A stretch of DNA of 64,000 nt from Ceratotherium simum simum (lineage: Eukaryota; Chordata; Mammalia; Perissodactyla; Rhinocerotidae): NCBI RefSeq assembly GCF_000283155.1, contig NW_004454181.1, positions 22,514,098 through 22,578,097 of the forward strand, given 5' to 3'. A program made the position numbers and the translations under genes. The stretch's first letter is position 1, and each line of letters starts with the position of its first letter. A model generated the notes under the pieces. It did no database searches, had not been told where the DNA came from, and worked only from the letters and a program-made list of their open reading frames with translations. Shown piece after piece: positions 44,184 to 55,992 of this stretch.

Positions 44184-44428
44184 CATTTTTTTTTTTTTGT
44201 GAGGAAGATCGGCCCTGAGCTAACATCTGCCAATCCTCCTCTTTTTGCTGAGGAAGACTGGCCCTGGGCTAACATCCATGCCCATCTTCCTCAACTTTAT
44301 ATGGGACGCCGCCACAGCATGGCTTGCCAAGGAGTGCATCCGTGTGCGCCCGAGATCCGAACCAGCAAACCCCGGGCCACTGCAGCGGAGCGCGCGCACT
44401 TAACCGCTTGCGCCACCAGGCCCGCCTC
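44184..44428 (-). mobile_element. ERE SINE with duplicated 3' module
   Basis: Minus-strand ERE with a T-run (A tail) on plus. The 3' module 'gaggaag.c.ggccctg.gctaacat' occurs twice, at 44201-44227 and 44250-44276. Flanked by the 9-bp duplication CACATAAGG at 44175-44183 and 44429-44437. High CpG content in the B-box half suggests a relatively young insertion. Confidence 0.95.
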
Positions 44429-44437
44429 CACATAAGG

Positions 44438-45849
44438 GATTCTTTATTACTATTATTATTGGGAATAATCATGATGGACTGAATAAATGACTTTTATTGG
44501 AACAAGCACAAACTCCACGAAGCCTTTCTCCAATTGGCATGTGTATATGCGCACAAATGCTCAGGAAAGGTATAGGGTTGGCTTAATTAAAGGATAACTT
44601 CTGTTGTTGCTCTGAGTGTACAAAGTCATAAAGTGCGGATGTTTAAAAGAGAGAGGCTGAAGTAATGTGCGGAGAACTTAATTGATACTCTAAAGCTGTT
44701 GATTGTAAATATGCTCAGGAGGTAAATAAGTTGGCACTGTTTTATGGGAGGAAGGTTTTTTATTGGTAATTTCATGTAATTGTGAAATTGGCAGAATCAC
44801 TGGGCCAGAGGTTTTCTATGTATCTGGCAGGGAACATTTTCTGCTTCCCAAACTTGAGGAGGCTCCCTGGGAGTGGTTGGCCATGACCTTCCATTTTCTG
44901 GGTGAAGTGTTTTCTCTAAAGAGGCCAAGAGAAGGAAACACAGTTCTTCAGAAGGAAACAGAGTCCATTGGTTGTTTTTCCAGGCTTGTTCCCACATTCC
45001 CAGGGATATTTGTTACCCATAAGCCTATATTTCTTAGGGTTCCTTCAGCTCCTGGCATCAGAAAACCCCTTTACCCAGCCACTGGCTCCTGGCTCCTTCT
45101 GCTGGCTCCTCTGCTCCTTCACGAATGTGGGGAGGGATGATTGCACTCTGGCTCCCAAGTTGGACTTAAGTTCAAACAACTAGCAGAGAATTGGCCTCCC
45201 AGGTAAGAGACTGTTTGGTCAGGCATCCATCATCTTTGTCTATTGGCGCACGTAGTAACATGGCTTCCAGGGCCTTCTGAGGCAGTTTTCAGAGAAAAGT
45301 CATAGGCTGAGCAGATATTCTAATAAGTATCTACCGCATTGACGAATGGAAGATATCAAGTATTTAACTCCTAGAGATGACAACCAACCATTGACTAAAA
45401 ATGTTAAGAAGTGCAGAGAACACTTACCCATGGCTCCATCCCTCCTCAAGCTGAATGGAGCTAAGGAGTATATGTTGCTCCCAATCGGAAGACCATCTAC
45501 CCGTGTGTGCTCACAGGAGTCAAGGAGGCGTGAGTGGAGCTGACCCTTACATTCTCCTCTGAAAAAGATAAGTACCCTGCAGAGTGCATATTAGAGCAGA
45601 GGTAGAAACAATCATTTGAGGTCAGTGTAGGCTTGTTATTTCTGCTTTGTTCCAAAGCTAAAGATAGAATCTAGAGGATCTTACCGTGATTTAAGTTATA
45701 TCCACACGATTCAAAATAAATTGGATTTAATGCCAACTGTGTTGCTGATGGATTTTCAAAACTTCAAGATTTTTTTCTTTCCTTCAAAGAGCATTGTCCT
45801 AAAAGTATTATCTCATAACTCATTTGGCCTCATAAGCCAAGGGCCATTT
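44438..45849. other. 1.4-kb TE-free stretch; candidate conserved patch 44480-44780
   Basis: 44480-44780 has the palindrome TTAATTAA (44583-44590), 'acttaattgatac' and 'gttgattgtaaatatg', with balanced complexity. A 125-codon plus frame at 44763-45140 has no recognised domain. No repeat seen. Confidence 0.35.
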
Positions 45850-45950
45850 CTCCCCATGCTACCGCTGGCAAAACTGAGGCTCAGAGGATGAAGTGGCTCC
45901 CAAAGTCAACTGACAAGTAAATGGCAGAGCTGATAACAGAATGCACATCT
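45850..45950 (-). repeat. MIR SINE fragment
   Basis: 'ctggcaaaactgaggctcagaggatgaagtggctcccaaagtc' and 'aaatggcagagctgat'. Confidence 0.65.
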
Positions 45951-47159
45951 TCTCATTTATAACCAAATTGCCTTTTTGGTATCTTGCTTTGCTTCCCTAT
46001 AGGCAAACTACTTGTTATTTTCCCCTTTGTCCCTCCAGAGCTAGGCTCCACCCTTCCCCATTCTGCTCCGTGCCATGGGAGGATGACTTTATCAATTGAA
46101 TTAACAGAATCTCTTGGCCTCCAACTTCTAGCGAGTTGAGTCAATCTGAGCAAAAAATCAGAAAGTGAGGTCAGAGTGTGTATTTTCTGGATTCCTTCCT
46201 GTATAATCTGTATCAAAGACCACAGTATCTTTTGAGAAAGCCCCTACTTTCTCCAGATTCCAGTAATTTCTTCTTCCCATAGACCTTTCAGAGCTAAGGG
46301 CGGTAATATCTCCCAACTCTTGCTAACCCTAAGTGCTGCACCATTCCTTGTTGGTTTCCCATAGCCCTTCCCTCTTTTTAAACTCACCTGAATTACCCTG
46401 TTTGAGTGTCGCATCTTTTTCCTGACAGAATCATGACTGATCAACAAACCAACAGTATGCTTTAAACCCCTGATTATTGTGTAATTGAGGTTTATTTGGA
46501 TATTTTTAATAGTCTAAATAATATACTTTGAGAAAGACTTCACTATCTCCTACTTGCAACTCACCACCCACAAATACTCTTTTGATCTACTCAAAGGGTA
46601 CAAGTGTTCTTCCATACTGTGTTCTAGCTCTCTCCATCCATACCAAAGGAAACGTCCTTTGCTGGTCTGAGTCTTAAGTAGGCAGTCTGGATGGCTGAAA
46701 CGCATTGCCACGGTTCTTGTCTTTCACACTTGGGATTATCTCTATTCCTTCACACAGGAAGCTCAAAAGAAGAGAAAATATTAAATATTAAAAGGACTTG
46801 CCTATCTTGGGGGACATGTAGGGAAATGACAGGGATTGAGATATAGAAACATAATGAAGAAATAGAGACAGAAGGGAAGAGAGGTTGATAAGTTGTACAT
46901 AGAACTACAAAACCGCACTACCACAAGAGACAGCCCAGTCCATACTGCCTGTGGATAGGCAGGAATTGTATCTGAACTTCAGTCAACTGTTCATTTTCTC
47001 ATATATTTTATTCCACAGAAGGCTAAATACAGAGAGTGGTTTATTTAAAAGTTGAATATTTTAAAACACCAACGTAGAGAACAACTTTTAAGTGGGTCAC
47101 CATATTCCTCTCTCTTCACTCAGATATACATACACAATAAGTCAACATTCTCCATGCAA
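45951..47159. other. no gene recognised
   Basis: Unassigned sequence. Minus frames of 67 and 87 codons at 45953-46447 have no domain. Confidence 0.5.
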
Positions 47160-47345
47160 ATTACTCTGTATTGCTATTTTGGTGTTTACTGATCCCTGTC
47201 AGCCAACTGTGCTCAAAATGCTAGCAATGATCGTGCCCCAAATTTACTCAATCAGAGCAGCTTTTCTATGTCTCCTGACTGCCCCAGGATCTAGCACAGT
47301 GCCTGACACAACAAAAACATTCAGGAAATGTTTTCAGATAAAATC
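47160..47345 (+). repeat. L2 LINE 3' end, decayed
   Basis: 'gactgccccaggatctagcacagtgcctgacacaacaaaaacattcaggaaatg' gives the L2 tail. The upstream part is guessed. This supplies the middle of a 167-codon plus frame (47092-47595), which is rejected as a gene. Confidence 0.5.
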
Positions 47346-48504
47346 AAATGACTGCAGTATTTGGAAATTGCTAGAAAAATGGTATCATGTCAGAGAGAGA
47401 AAAGAAAAAGGTGGAGGAGGCTCTGAGAGAAAGAGAGAACGCGGTATCATGCCATCAGACTGTTTCCCATATCTCATCCTCCTTTCCTGCTCTGCAGACA
47501 CTCTGGGAAGAGCTGCTTTCTCAGAAGTGGCTACTTTCTTCCAGAACTGGCCAAACGTGGCCACTCTCCTAATTCTAGCTGTAAATAAGCATTAACACAG
47601 GCATTTCAACTCAAGTTCTGTCTGTCCTTACCAAGAAATGCTTAACAATGGAAGAAAATTCCAAATTATTCTCGGAGGAGGGCACAGCATGGAACAAGCC
47701 GAGAGGGCGGCTCTGGCTGCCTTCTGTTCTTTCACACCAAGTCACAAACCTGAAGGGCTGTAATAAAAGACACCTGCAGCCCTTCTTGTCAGTCAGCACC
47801 TTAGTTTTTCCTGGGTGACAAAAAGACTCAAAAATAGTTTCCAGTCTGTTTCGAATCTCCACGAGGAATTCAGAGTGTGGCTGAAGGTAAAATATTCAGC
47901 TCTCCAGAAAGCAAGGCGGCAAAGTGAATTCTTTTCTCCTCCAGCAAAATGTCTTATTTTATTCTCTATAGTATAGCAAAGGGCAAGCACCACCCTCATC
48001 ACACCCTGCCAGCCCCCCATAGAAATTTCAGGCATAGTCACGCCACAGAACACTTTCTTAAGCCTGACACTTCTTAATCCTCCCAAAATCTGGATATTTC
48101 ACCTCAAGTAAATTCAAGTTATATTTTCCGAGTTCTAGAGGTAGGTCCTGCAGAAAATGTTAAGATAAACAAAGCTGGACCTTACTCTTAAAGAACTTAC
48201 AAACTACCATTTTATTTTCATTTATCCATTTATTTATTTGCAACCTAGAAAAGATTGAGATGGCTTACAAAAATGCAAATGCTTCAACGAGGTAAAATAA
48301 GACTTAGAATAAGTTGGTGAAGAAATCAGGCAAGAAATAAAATGAGGACAAGAAGCATAAGGTGAAGCTAGGAATGAAGTTAGCACCCAAATTGCAGGCT
48401 GTAAGATCCTGTACACTTGCTAGGTGTGAGCCCCAATTTGACTGTAGGATTTCTAGCAGACAGGATACTGTCTAGTACAGAAGACAAGCCAGGTCTCCAA
48501 ATAA
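47346..48504. other. no gene recognised
   Basis: A purine-rich patch at 47393-47440, then unassigned sequence. 48170-48220 faintly recalls a reverse L2 block ('ggaccttactcttaaagaacttac'). Confidence 0.45.
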
Positions 48505-48750
48505 CTGGGAAGATGAATGGTGTGAGCTCTGGGGCCAGATGACCTGGGTTCCAAATGCCAGCTCCCAGTTATGTGATTTAAGGTAAATCATTCCATTTTC
48601 CTAAATTGTAGTTTCTTTATGTATGAAATGGGAATAACAATACCTACTCCATTGGGTTATTTGAGGAATTAAAAGAATTTATGTCTGTAGGAATGTAAAG
48701 CACCCAGAACACAGTAAGTGCTCCATAAGCACTGGCTACTACAAGACAGA
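48505..48750 (+). repeat. MIR SINE, near full length
   Basis: 'gtgtgagctctggggccagatgacctgggttccaaatgcc', 'gtttctttatgtatgaaatgggaataacaatacctactccattgggttatttgagg', 'gtaaagcacccagaacacagtaagtgctccataagcactggctac'. One of the best MIRs in the window. Confidence 0.9.
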
Positions 48751-49029
48751 ACGTAACCAATATTATAACAAAAGCTCAAGTTCATCACTACAAGAACACA
48801 GAAGGAAAAGATTGATTTTGGCTGAGGATAAGGAAGGGACACAGATTAGGGACCACTTAGTAGGGGCAGCAGTAACCAAATGAAGTAGAAGATACATTTT
48901 GGCTACTAAATGGAAGGAGAAAGGAAGATATTTTGAGCAGAAGGAACAGTACAAGTGTTAAAATAGAAAAGTACAGTGGGTGCTCAAGGAACAGTAAGTA
49001 TTCGAGAATCCAGAAACGAAATTTTTATC

Positions 49030-49265
49030 ATCACTGTATTAGTGAGGAAACTTGTGATTGCAAGTGACAGAAACCCAGTGCAAACTGGCTCAAGAAAATA
49101 AAAAAGGTGGGTTGTCTTATTTCACGTAACTCAGAAGCTCAGGGGTGACTACAGACACCACCGGATCCAGGACCGCCGACATGATCAGAATTCAGTTACT
49201 CTCCTCTCAGCTTTACTATCCTCCATGTTGAATTCCTTCTCAGGCAGGAAAACCGCCCAGCAACT
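49030..49265 (+). repeat. Mammalian interspersed repeat, family not assigned
   Basis: 'aaacttgtgattgcaagtgacagaaacccagtgcaaactggctcaag' and 'cacgtaactcagaagctcaggggtgac..ccaccggatccagg' form a dispersed pattern I recognise but cannot name. Confidence 0.5.
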
Positions 49266-49404
49266 CCAGGTTTTGATCTACCCCATCTCAGAAATGCCCA
49301 TATAACAATCTCTTAAGAGGTTAAGTGAGGAAATTTTGGAATACTTGGGGGAATATTTCTGTTCTCCTTCTGGCAGAAGGTAGCATTGTACTTCTCTAGC
49401 CCCC

Positions 49405-49705
49405 GCTTGAAGTAAAAGGCAGCCATGTGACTGGCATTAGCCAAAAAAGTGTGAGTAGAAGTGACCTTTTCCACATCCTGGTGGGAACTTGCAGCGACAG
49501 TCGTATTCCCTTCTCTTGCCGTGATCATTAAGGTCCTCTCATGTCAAGATAGGACTCTGTCAACCTGGGTTACTGATGAGCAGAACTCCCAAGCTGACTT
49601 TCTTTGAACATGCAGAAGTGAGAAGCATTTTTTTGTTGTATTAAGTCATCGAATTTTGGAAGTTTGTTACCACAACATAATCTAGCCTATCCTACCAGAT
49701 ACAGA
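49405..49705 (+). mobile_element. LTR-like mammalian repeat
   Basis: 'gcagccatgtgactggcattagccaaaaaagtgtgagtagaag', 'tttttgttgtattaagtcatcgaattttgg', 'tttgttaccacaacataatctagcctatcctac'. The 3' end is MaLR-like. The 71-codon minus frame at 49313-49528 runs across it. Confidence 0.5.
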
Positions 49706-49714
49706 GAGAATCTC

Positions 49715-50145
49715 TAGTAAGATCTGTATTAGCGTTCTCAAGAGAAACAGAACCAATTGGATGTGTGTACATATATAGAGAGGGGGAAATTTATTTTAAG
49801 GAATCAGTTCACACAATTCTGGAGATTGGCAAGTTGAACATCTCCAGGGTGGGCCAGCAGGCTGGAGACGCAGGATTGCTGATAGACTTTCAAGTCCAAA
49901 GGCCATCTGCTGGTAGAATTCCTTCTGGCTCAGCAGAGGTCCGTGTTGTTCTATTAAGGCCGTCAAACGATTGGATGAGGCCCACTAACATAAGGGAAGG
50001 CAATTTGCTTTACTCAAAAGTCCGCTGATTTGAATGTTAATCTTATCCAAAAAACAGCTTCACAGAAACATCTAGAATAATGTTTGACCAAATAGTTTGG
50101 CACCATGGCTCAGCCAAGTTGACACATAAAATTAACCATCACAGG
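49715..50145 (-). mobile_element. LTR-like mammalian repeat, reversed
   Basis: 'gtattagcgttctcaagagaaacagaaccaattggatgtgtg', 'ggaatcagttcacacaattctggagattggcaag', 'cgattggatgaggcccac', 'aagttgacacataaaattaaccatcaca'. Read on minus this has an LTR-like course ending 'gagaac..taatac'. The family is not named here. Confidence 0.55.
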
Positions 50146-52229
50146 ATCCAACCCACCATGTTTGAGTGAGCAGGCACTGATAAGGCCCTTCACAAGTACT
50201 TGGTCAGAATTTCACTTCTGAGGGACATTATAATTGAACTCATGATATGAACCTTAAAAAAACAAAAGCTTCTCTCCTCTCTCAGGTCATCCTCATAATT
50301 TTCTCTAGTCTAGAGAAAGTGATTATCAATCTCACTTTCAGTATTGGTCCACTTGGCAACTGAAGCATCAGTTTCTATTTGTCCCATCCTGGTTAAAGTC
50401 TCTGTGCCTCTCTCAAGCCACGTCTTCTAGAAAAACCCCTGGTCTTCTTCAACACCTTCTACTCTTCCACAGATGCAGATGCTTGTATTTCCCACTGACC
50501 AGATTCTGGTACTATATGACCTATCACAAAAGGCAGGGCAAGAAAGGGTGACTTAAACCATGTAGCCAGATGGATTTGTGCCAATCCCCAGGAGATGGTT
50601 ACTCTGATCCTACTTAACTATGAGTCATTGGCAGGTTTGGTTCTTCAGAGCTCCTCACAAGCAAGTGAATCACCTTTGGCTATCCCTTTTCATTATCTAA
50701 CAGGCAAATTTTCAGCACTTCCGTGGCTTTACCCAGGGAACAGCTTCAAGTTGTTTGTAAAAATGAACTGGTATGACGCTTGGGTCAGGTAGGCTGGTGG
50801 CGCAGTTGTCAGCACTTCCTACCCAGCAGGGAGAACTTTTAACAAATTATAAAGTAGGCAACATCACCTTTGCTCGAACAATGCCTAAACTTCCTGAACT
50901 CCCCTTCTTCACAGACACAATCTCCCTCACTTCTGCTACTCTCTGTAGACAATTCAAAACTTCCACATATGTAATCCATTTGTCTTCCAGTCCACTCATT
51001 CATCATCTCGGTGCCCTGCTCCCAGGTGGCTAGCAAAGACAATTGTAGTTTGACCAATTCATTCAGTTAATTCATGGTATTACTTACTGAAAAGAGCTTG
51101 ATTGTAAACGTTCTCAAAGGCATTTGAAAGTTAGAAGAGAGTTCTTTTAGATATCGGTCCTCATCAAACTAAGCTCATGAGACTGTGACGTGCTTTTCAT
51201 TTACCTCTGAGCAGCTCCTCTGTTGCTATTAACAAAGCCCTGGATAGGCCATGGTTTACCAGGCCAAAACTTATCCTTCCAACACAGGTATATGGATACA
51301 GCTTTGTGTTTTTAGACAATTACCACTTGAAAGAACCTGACCTTTTCCCCAACTCTTCCATTCAACTTGTGTCCTCCTGCTAAAAAACAATGGGACATCC
51401 TCCTACATCGTCATCAGCTCTGCCCTACCCTTGAGGAGTGGAGTGGGCCTGTTAACAGAGTAATTGCAGGACCACGTGGTGAGGACAATAAAAGTGATGG
51501 GCATGAAGCACTGGGGAGCAGACCCATGAGCACTAACTCTGTCCTAATGGCATTGTCCTCTCAGAACTCTTGCATTTACTTTAAATGCAAAAAAGTCCAA
51601 AGCAAATTATTATCATTCAAAATAGAGATAGTTCAACAGGAATCCAGGCTGCCATATTGCACAAATCCAAGGGATAACATTCACAATTACTCACGTGAAT
51701 GGTGCCCCCTGGAGTTGTGGAACAGAGCAATGCTGTCAGGAGGATATAGTGCAGTTAACAATAGGCTCTTTCATAGCTTAGCAACCAGTTCTATTGGATG
51801 GGTCAACCTTTTCTGGGAAGTCAATGGAGATCCTTTTGAACTTCAGAAGCTTTTATAGATTTCTCTGAGTGAAAAACTAACAAAGAGAGTACCAAGTGGT
51901 CATGAAGCTTCCGTGTATGACCTAGTCAAGAAGGAAGGGAATACTCCCTGACGTATCCCAACTTCTAATACCCTTAGTACCTAGGGAGAGCCACATCCAT
52001 CTTAGTAAAGGTACTGTTTGGCTCTATGACATCTGTCTCTTAAGGTTACCCAATATGCTGTGATGTTTTTTTTTGGAAAATTTGAAACTCTTTCCCTGCA
52101 ATTCACCACAGATTGCCTAAAAGTTTCTGAAATTATTTTCTAAATTCCAAATTTCCCAGCAATTGTTCTTTAAAAGAATTGATTGTTTTCTCTAGCAAAA
52201 AAGCTTTTCCTCCTCACTTGCCAGTTTAT
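50146..52229. other. 2.1-kb stretch with no recognised gene or repeat
   Basis: A 163-codon plus frame at 51367-51858 is the longest single open frame outside repeats here. It has no signal peptide, domain or repeat that I recognise, and its codon pattern is not obviously coding. 51640-51760 faintly resembles a dispersed repeat but I cannot place it. Confidence 0.4.
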
Positions 52230-53405
52230 ACTCATGGCACCATTTTCCTAAGTCCCCAGCCATCCTAGCCAAGCCTTCTGCTTCCTCTTTCCCACTGTTT
52301 AACATCCACTCAACTTGCCAAGTCTGTTGATTCTATCTCTGTAAGTTTATTATCGCCTGTCTGCTCATTTCCACTCCCCAGGGCAGCACTTCTCTCTTAC
52401 CACTTCTCTCTCTAGACCCCAACATTTCCCGTCTCCAATCCTTCCAAAACACCGTTTTCTCCTTAAATTGAAACCTCAAAAAATTCTACTGCTCTGTTCA
52501 AATACTTTCATTGGAAATGAAGTATAAATTAAGTACAACTCTTCATCCTGGCATGAAAGAGTTTCTACAACATGGCCTCAGTTACTTTATCTTCCCTCAT
52601 CCCTTTCAGCCGCTGTTTCGCAAAGTATGGTCCATGGTCTATTGATGAGTTTCAAGGATCCCCCAGAGGACCATGAACTGATCCAAAAATGCAAATCCTT
52701 TCCTCAAATCTCAAGAGCTAATTATGATCAATTCCATAGATGACTGTTTATACTTATGAATGAACATTTTTACTGGAATCCACTAAGTAGGTAAGGGGAT
52801 CAAATTAGGTAGTAGTAAGCTGTAATTAACTCTATTGCAGAGCTTCACAAGGACTCTAACTCAGTATTCCACTAAACTATTTGGCTGCCATACAACATTG
52901 AAAAGCTACCACAGATGTGTACATGTGGATAAATGGAATTCCCATGAATAGGGATGGGTGGACTCTGAGGTATGTTGCCTAGATGATCCCTAATAAAAAA
53001 AAAAAAGTGTAAGAAACACTGCTCTAGGAATAGTCTAAATTTCAATCAAACTAATATACTATTCTCTGAATAAGTCTGTTTGCTTTCCTGCTCTCTGCCA
53101 TTGTTAATTCAGTTCTCTCTGCTTAGGATATCCTTCCCATATCTGACTGTGTAAATATACCTCCTTCTGGGCCCATTTCAAAAACTCTCCACTCCTTCAG
53201 GTATGATGCTAATCTCTCTCTTGAATCCCAGGTCTTCCTTGCAAATCTCCTATGAAACAACTCACCCTATCATGCATTACCATTATTTAGCTCCTTATAT
53301 TAATGCCTCTACTGGAATGCAATCTCTTTGAAGGTAGGTTCCTAACCTATATTTGCATCTACAAGCACCTAGCACAATGCCCTACACATAATGATCACTC
53401 CACAT
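52230..53405 (+). repeat. L2 LINE, split by a hAT-like element
   Basis: 52230-52605: 'caacttgccaagtctgttgattctatctc', 'aatactttcattggaaatgaagtataaattaagtacaac', 'acaacatggcctcagttactttatc'. It resumes at about 53035 with 'tgctctctgccattg', 'gcttaggatatccttcccatat' and 'agcacctagcacaatgccctacacataatgatcactcc'. Confidence 0.65.
52608..53028 (+). mobile_element. hAT-like DNA transposon in L2
   Basis: Left end 'ccgctgtttcgcaaagtatggtcc' and right end 'gtgtaagaaacactgctc' are imperfect inverted repeats. An A-run (52989-53005) precedes the right end. L2 sequence lies on both sides. No clear 8-bp duplication was found. Confidence 0.5.
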
Positions 53406-53407
53406 TT

Positions 53408-53430
53408 TCACACACACATACACACAAAGC
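53408..53430. repeat. Short CA microsatellite
   Basis: 'tcacacacacatacacacaaag' at the 3' end of the L2. Confidence 0.7.
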
Positions 53431-53984
53431 ACTAGGCACAAATATATAATCTACAATGAGTTTTCCTTGGGGATAATGGAATAGTTTCATAGAATTGAGG
53501 TACCTCGACTAATATGAATGGAACTGGAGAACAGTTCAATCCCCAAAGGTAGTTATCACATATATAATTCTATTATAAAATTAGCAGTAGACAGGATGAA
53601 ATATTTTAGGAAGAAAACGGTCAAGATGTACAAGCCTGAGGCCTATTGAGAATTACAGTACCAAGAACACTTTTACTCCGTTTCCGTGAGTCTGAAACCT
53701 TTCCACAATTGACCCTCCACACCTACCCAGAAGCAATTCCTTTGCCATACTTCCCTCCACCACACACACTCACATGCACGCTCACATACACGCACAGGGA
53801 CACACAAGTTGCTGCAGGGTCCATTTAGAGAGCTCCCTAAGTGTTGCATTTCTGGTTATTTGCTTGTGCCTTTAAAATGTCTTATAAAATTAAACTACAA
53901 AAATTACACTTTCTTAATGGGCTAACATCTATAACCGTATATTCCAATTTGAGTTCTAGAAGGCAACTGGGGTGTAAGAAAAAG
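53431..53984. other. no gene recognised
   Basis: Includes a CA/CT-rich run at 53757-53805. The rest is unassigned. Confidence 0.5.
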
Positions 53985-54190
53985 AATAGTGGCCATGGAA
54001 TCTTGTTACCAGGGTTTCAGTTCCAGCCCTGCCTCTTTCTAGCTGCCTGTCATTGGAAAAATCCTCCTCTCTGTGCTCTCTGAATCTCAGTGTCCTCATC
54101 CTTAAGGTGGAGATAAAAAGAAAACAAATCACTGTATGCGTCACAGGGTTTTTTAAGAATTCAATGCAATAATGAGTATGCAATAGCTAT
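53985..54190 (+). repeat. MIR SINE
   Basis: 'atagtggccatggaatcttgttaccagggtttcagttccagccctgcc', 'ctgtgctctctgaatctcagtgtcctcatccttaaggtggagat', 'tcacagggttttttaagaattcaatgcaataatg'. Confidence 0.75.
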
Positions 54191-54959
54191 GTGAGTTATA
54201 AGGTACTCTGGAATTATTTCTGCTCTATAAACTTACTTAAGAGAAGTTAACCTAAACCCAGGGATTTCATCTGATTTTCACACCAGTGCAGAATATGTCA
54301 AGTTTTAGTTTTTAATGCAACTTCAGACCTTCTGTAAGGCAGCATGGCTGAGCGTCTGGACTATGAACATGATCAGTGAGCAAAGGAAAAAGAAGGGGAA
54401 AGAAAAAAACTGAAATTTCTTGATGTTTCTCAAACACGGACAAATGACAGCCTTCGAGTCTGCGAGGACACATTTCTGGTTCCGACGGTCCGTGTACCGC
54501 TGCCCCAGTCACTAGTTTTCCTGTCACATGCACAGGGATGCTGAGGCTCCACCTGGGGGCAGAGTCACTCCTGAATTCACAGCCACCTTACATAAGCTTC
54601 TGCTCTCAGGGAATTCAGCCCGTCTCCTGGAAAGCAGTCCAAGAACTCCCGAGGCACTTCTGTCAACATCTGTGCTCCTCCCCACAAAGGAGCAGATGAG
54701 GAGTGAAATGGCAAACATCTCCAAACTCAAGAGTCAGTGTGGCTAAGGCGGCTACAAAAGAGGTATGGCCAGTTCCCCAGGCCATTAACATGTCAGGCTT
54801 AGGGGCTTGGCTCTGCGGTGCAGAACACAACGCCAATGTAGATGCCGTCCTGAATGAGCCCGTTATTTTCTCCCAAAGAGGGATGAGATTGGTCTAAGAT
54901 GACAGACGCTGCATGCCCAGTACCCTCCAGTCATCTAGCAAACATAAATGGGGGAGGGC
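54191..54959. other. TE-free stretch, no gene recognised
   Basis: Frames of 64-75 codons on both strands overlap at 54312-54897 with no domain. No repeat seen. Confidence 0.45.
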
Positions 54960-55310
54960 ATTCATTCGTTCACTCAACAAATACTTATTAAGCCCTTACT
55001 ACGTGCTAGGTATTGTTTCAGGAGGTGGAAACAAAACTGACAAGAAATCTGCAGCTTCCTTTCTAGCGTGTGGTATGGAGTGAGAGGTGTGCTGAGAGGG
55101 AGAAGGAAGATGAATCAACGAATGAGTAAAACGAGGCAATTTCAGACAATGATAAGGGTCATTAAAAATGATACAGAGTAAAATGATCGAGATTGCAGAG
55201 TGGATGAGGGAATGGTTTTAGTTGGAGGGTAAAGGAAAGCCTTTCTAAGAGGTGACATCTGAGCTAAGAACTAATTAGAAGGATCCAGCTGTGCAAAGTT
55301 CTGGGGAAGA
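54960..55310 (-). repeat. L2 LINE 3' region
   Basis: 'cattcgttcactcaacaaatacttattaagcccttactacgtgctaggtattg', then 'aaggaaagcctttctaagaggtgacatctgagctaagaac', 'tggggaagagcattccgg'. This matches a reverse L2 3' region over about 350 bases. Confidence 0.75.
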
Positions 55311-55604
55311 GCATTCCGGACATAAAGGGGGACACGCCTCTGTGAGAAAGCCCACCACCTCTATATGAAGTGTGTGTTTTACTTATAGTGCTTCCATGGT
55401 GGAGTCTCCATGCACAGCCCATTAATACTTCAGGAACCATGGTGCCAAAGGGGCTTGCTCCTCTAACCCTCGGGAGCCCAGGAGCACTTCTAAGGTAGAG
55501 CAACAAATGATCTGGAGCCTCATTTTGCCTCTTCAACATGCGATGTCCCTTAACCTTTCAGAGTCTCTTCTCACAGAATGTCCCCCGAAAACATCTTTAA
55601 AGAG
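55311..55604. other. no gene recognised
   Basis: Unique sequence. A 91-codon minus frame (55264-55539) starts outside and ends inside the L2, and is not accepted. Confidence 0.45.
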
Positions 55605-55705
55605 TGACAGAGAGAGTATGGTATATAAACATGTGTATACACGTGTGCATATGTAGGTGTATGTGTTTTATACATGCACACGTGTGTATATACATATATA
55701 TAAAC
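55605..55705. repeat. Imperfect TG/TA-rich tract
   Basis: Alternating purine-pyrimidine sequence ('gtgtatacacgtgtgcatatg', 'acacgtgtgtatatacatatatata') for about 90 bases, with Z-DNA-prone character. Confidence 0.7.
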
Positions 55706-55777
55706 ACATAATAATTTAGACCCAACTTCTAGGCATGTCTGTAAGAGTTTGGGATGGCCTTTAAAAATTATGTGTGA

Positions 55778-55977
55778 TGGGCCGGCCCTGTGGCTTGGTG
55801 GTTAAGTGCGCGCGCTGCGATGCTGGCGGCCCGGGTTCGGATCCCGGGTGCGCATCGAGGCACCGCTTCTCTGTCCAGCCTGAGGCCGAGTCCCACATAC
55901 AGCAGCTGGAAGGGTGTGCAGCTGTGACATACAACTATCTACTGGGGCTTTGGGGGCAAAAAATAAATAAAATCTTA
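55778..55977 (+). mobile_element. ERE SINE, variant subfamily
   Basis: tRNA-like head with A box TGGCTTGGTGG (55791-55801) and B box GGTTCGGATCC (55834-55844), then a divergent body ('acatacagcagctggaagg', 'catacaactatctactggggctttggggg') and an 'aaataaataaaatctt' tail. Flanked by the 15-bp AAAAATTATGTGTGA at 55763-55777 and 55978-55992. Differs from the other EREs in its 3' half. CpG-rich and well preserved. Confidence 0.95.
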
Positions 55978-55992
55978 AAAAATTATGTGTGA

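Noticed and set aside
47092..47595. 167-codon plus frame as a gene
   Set aside because: It contains an L2 tail and a low-complexity purine patch, with no domain.
55605..55705. CRISPR-like or regular tandem array
   Set aside because: It is an irregular alternating TG/TA tract without constant repeat or spacer units.
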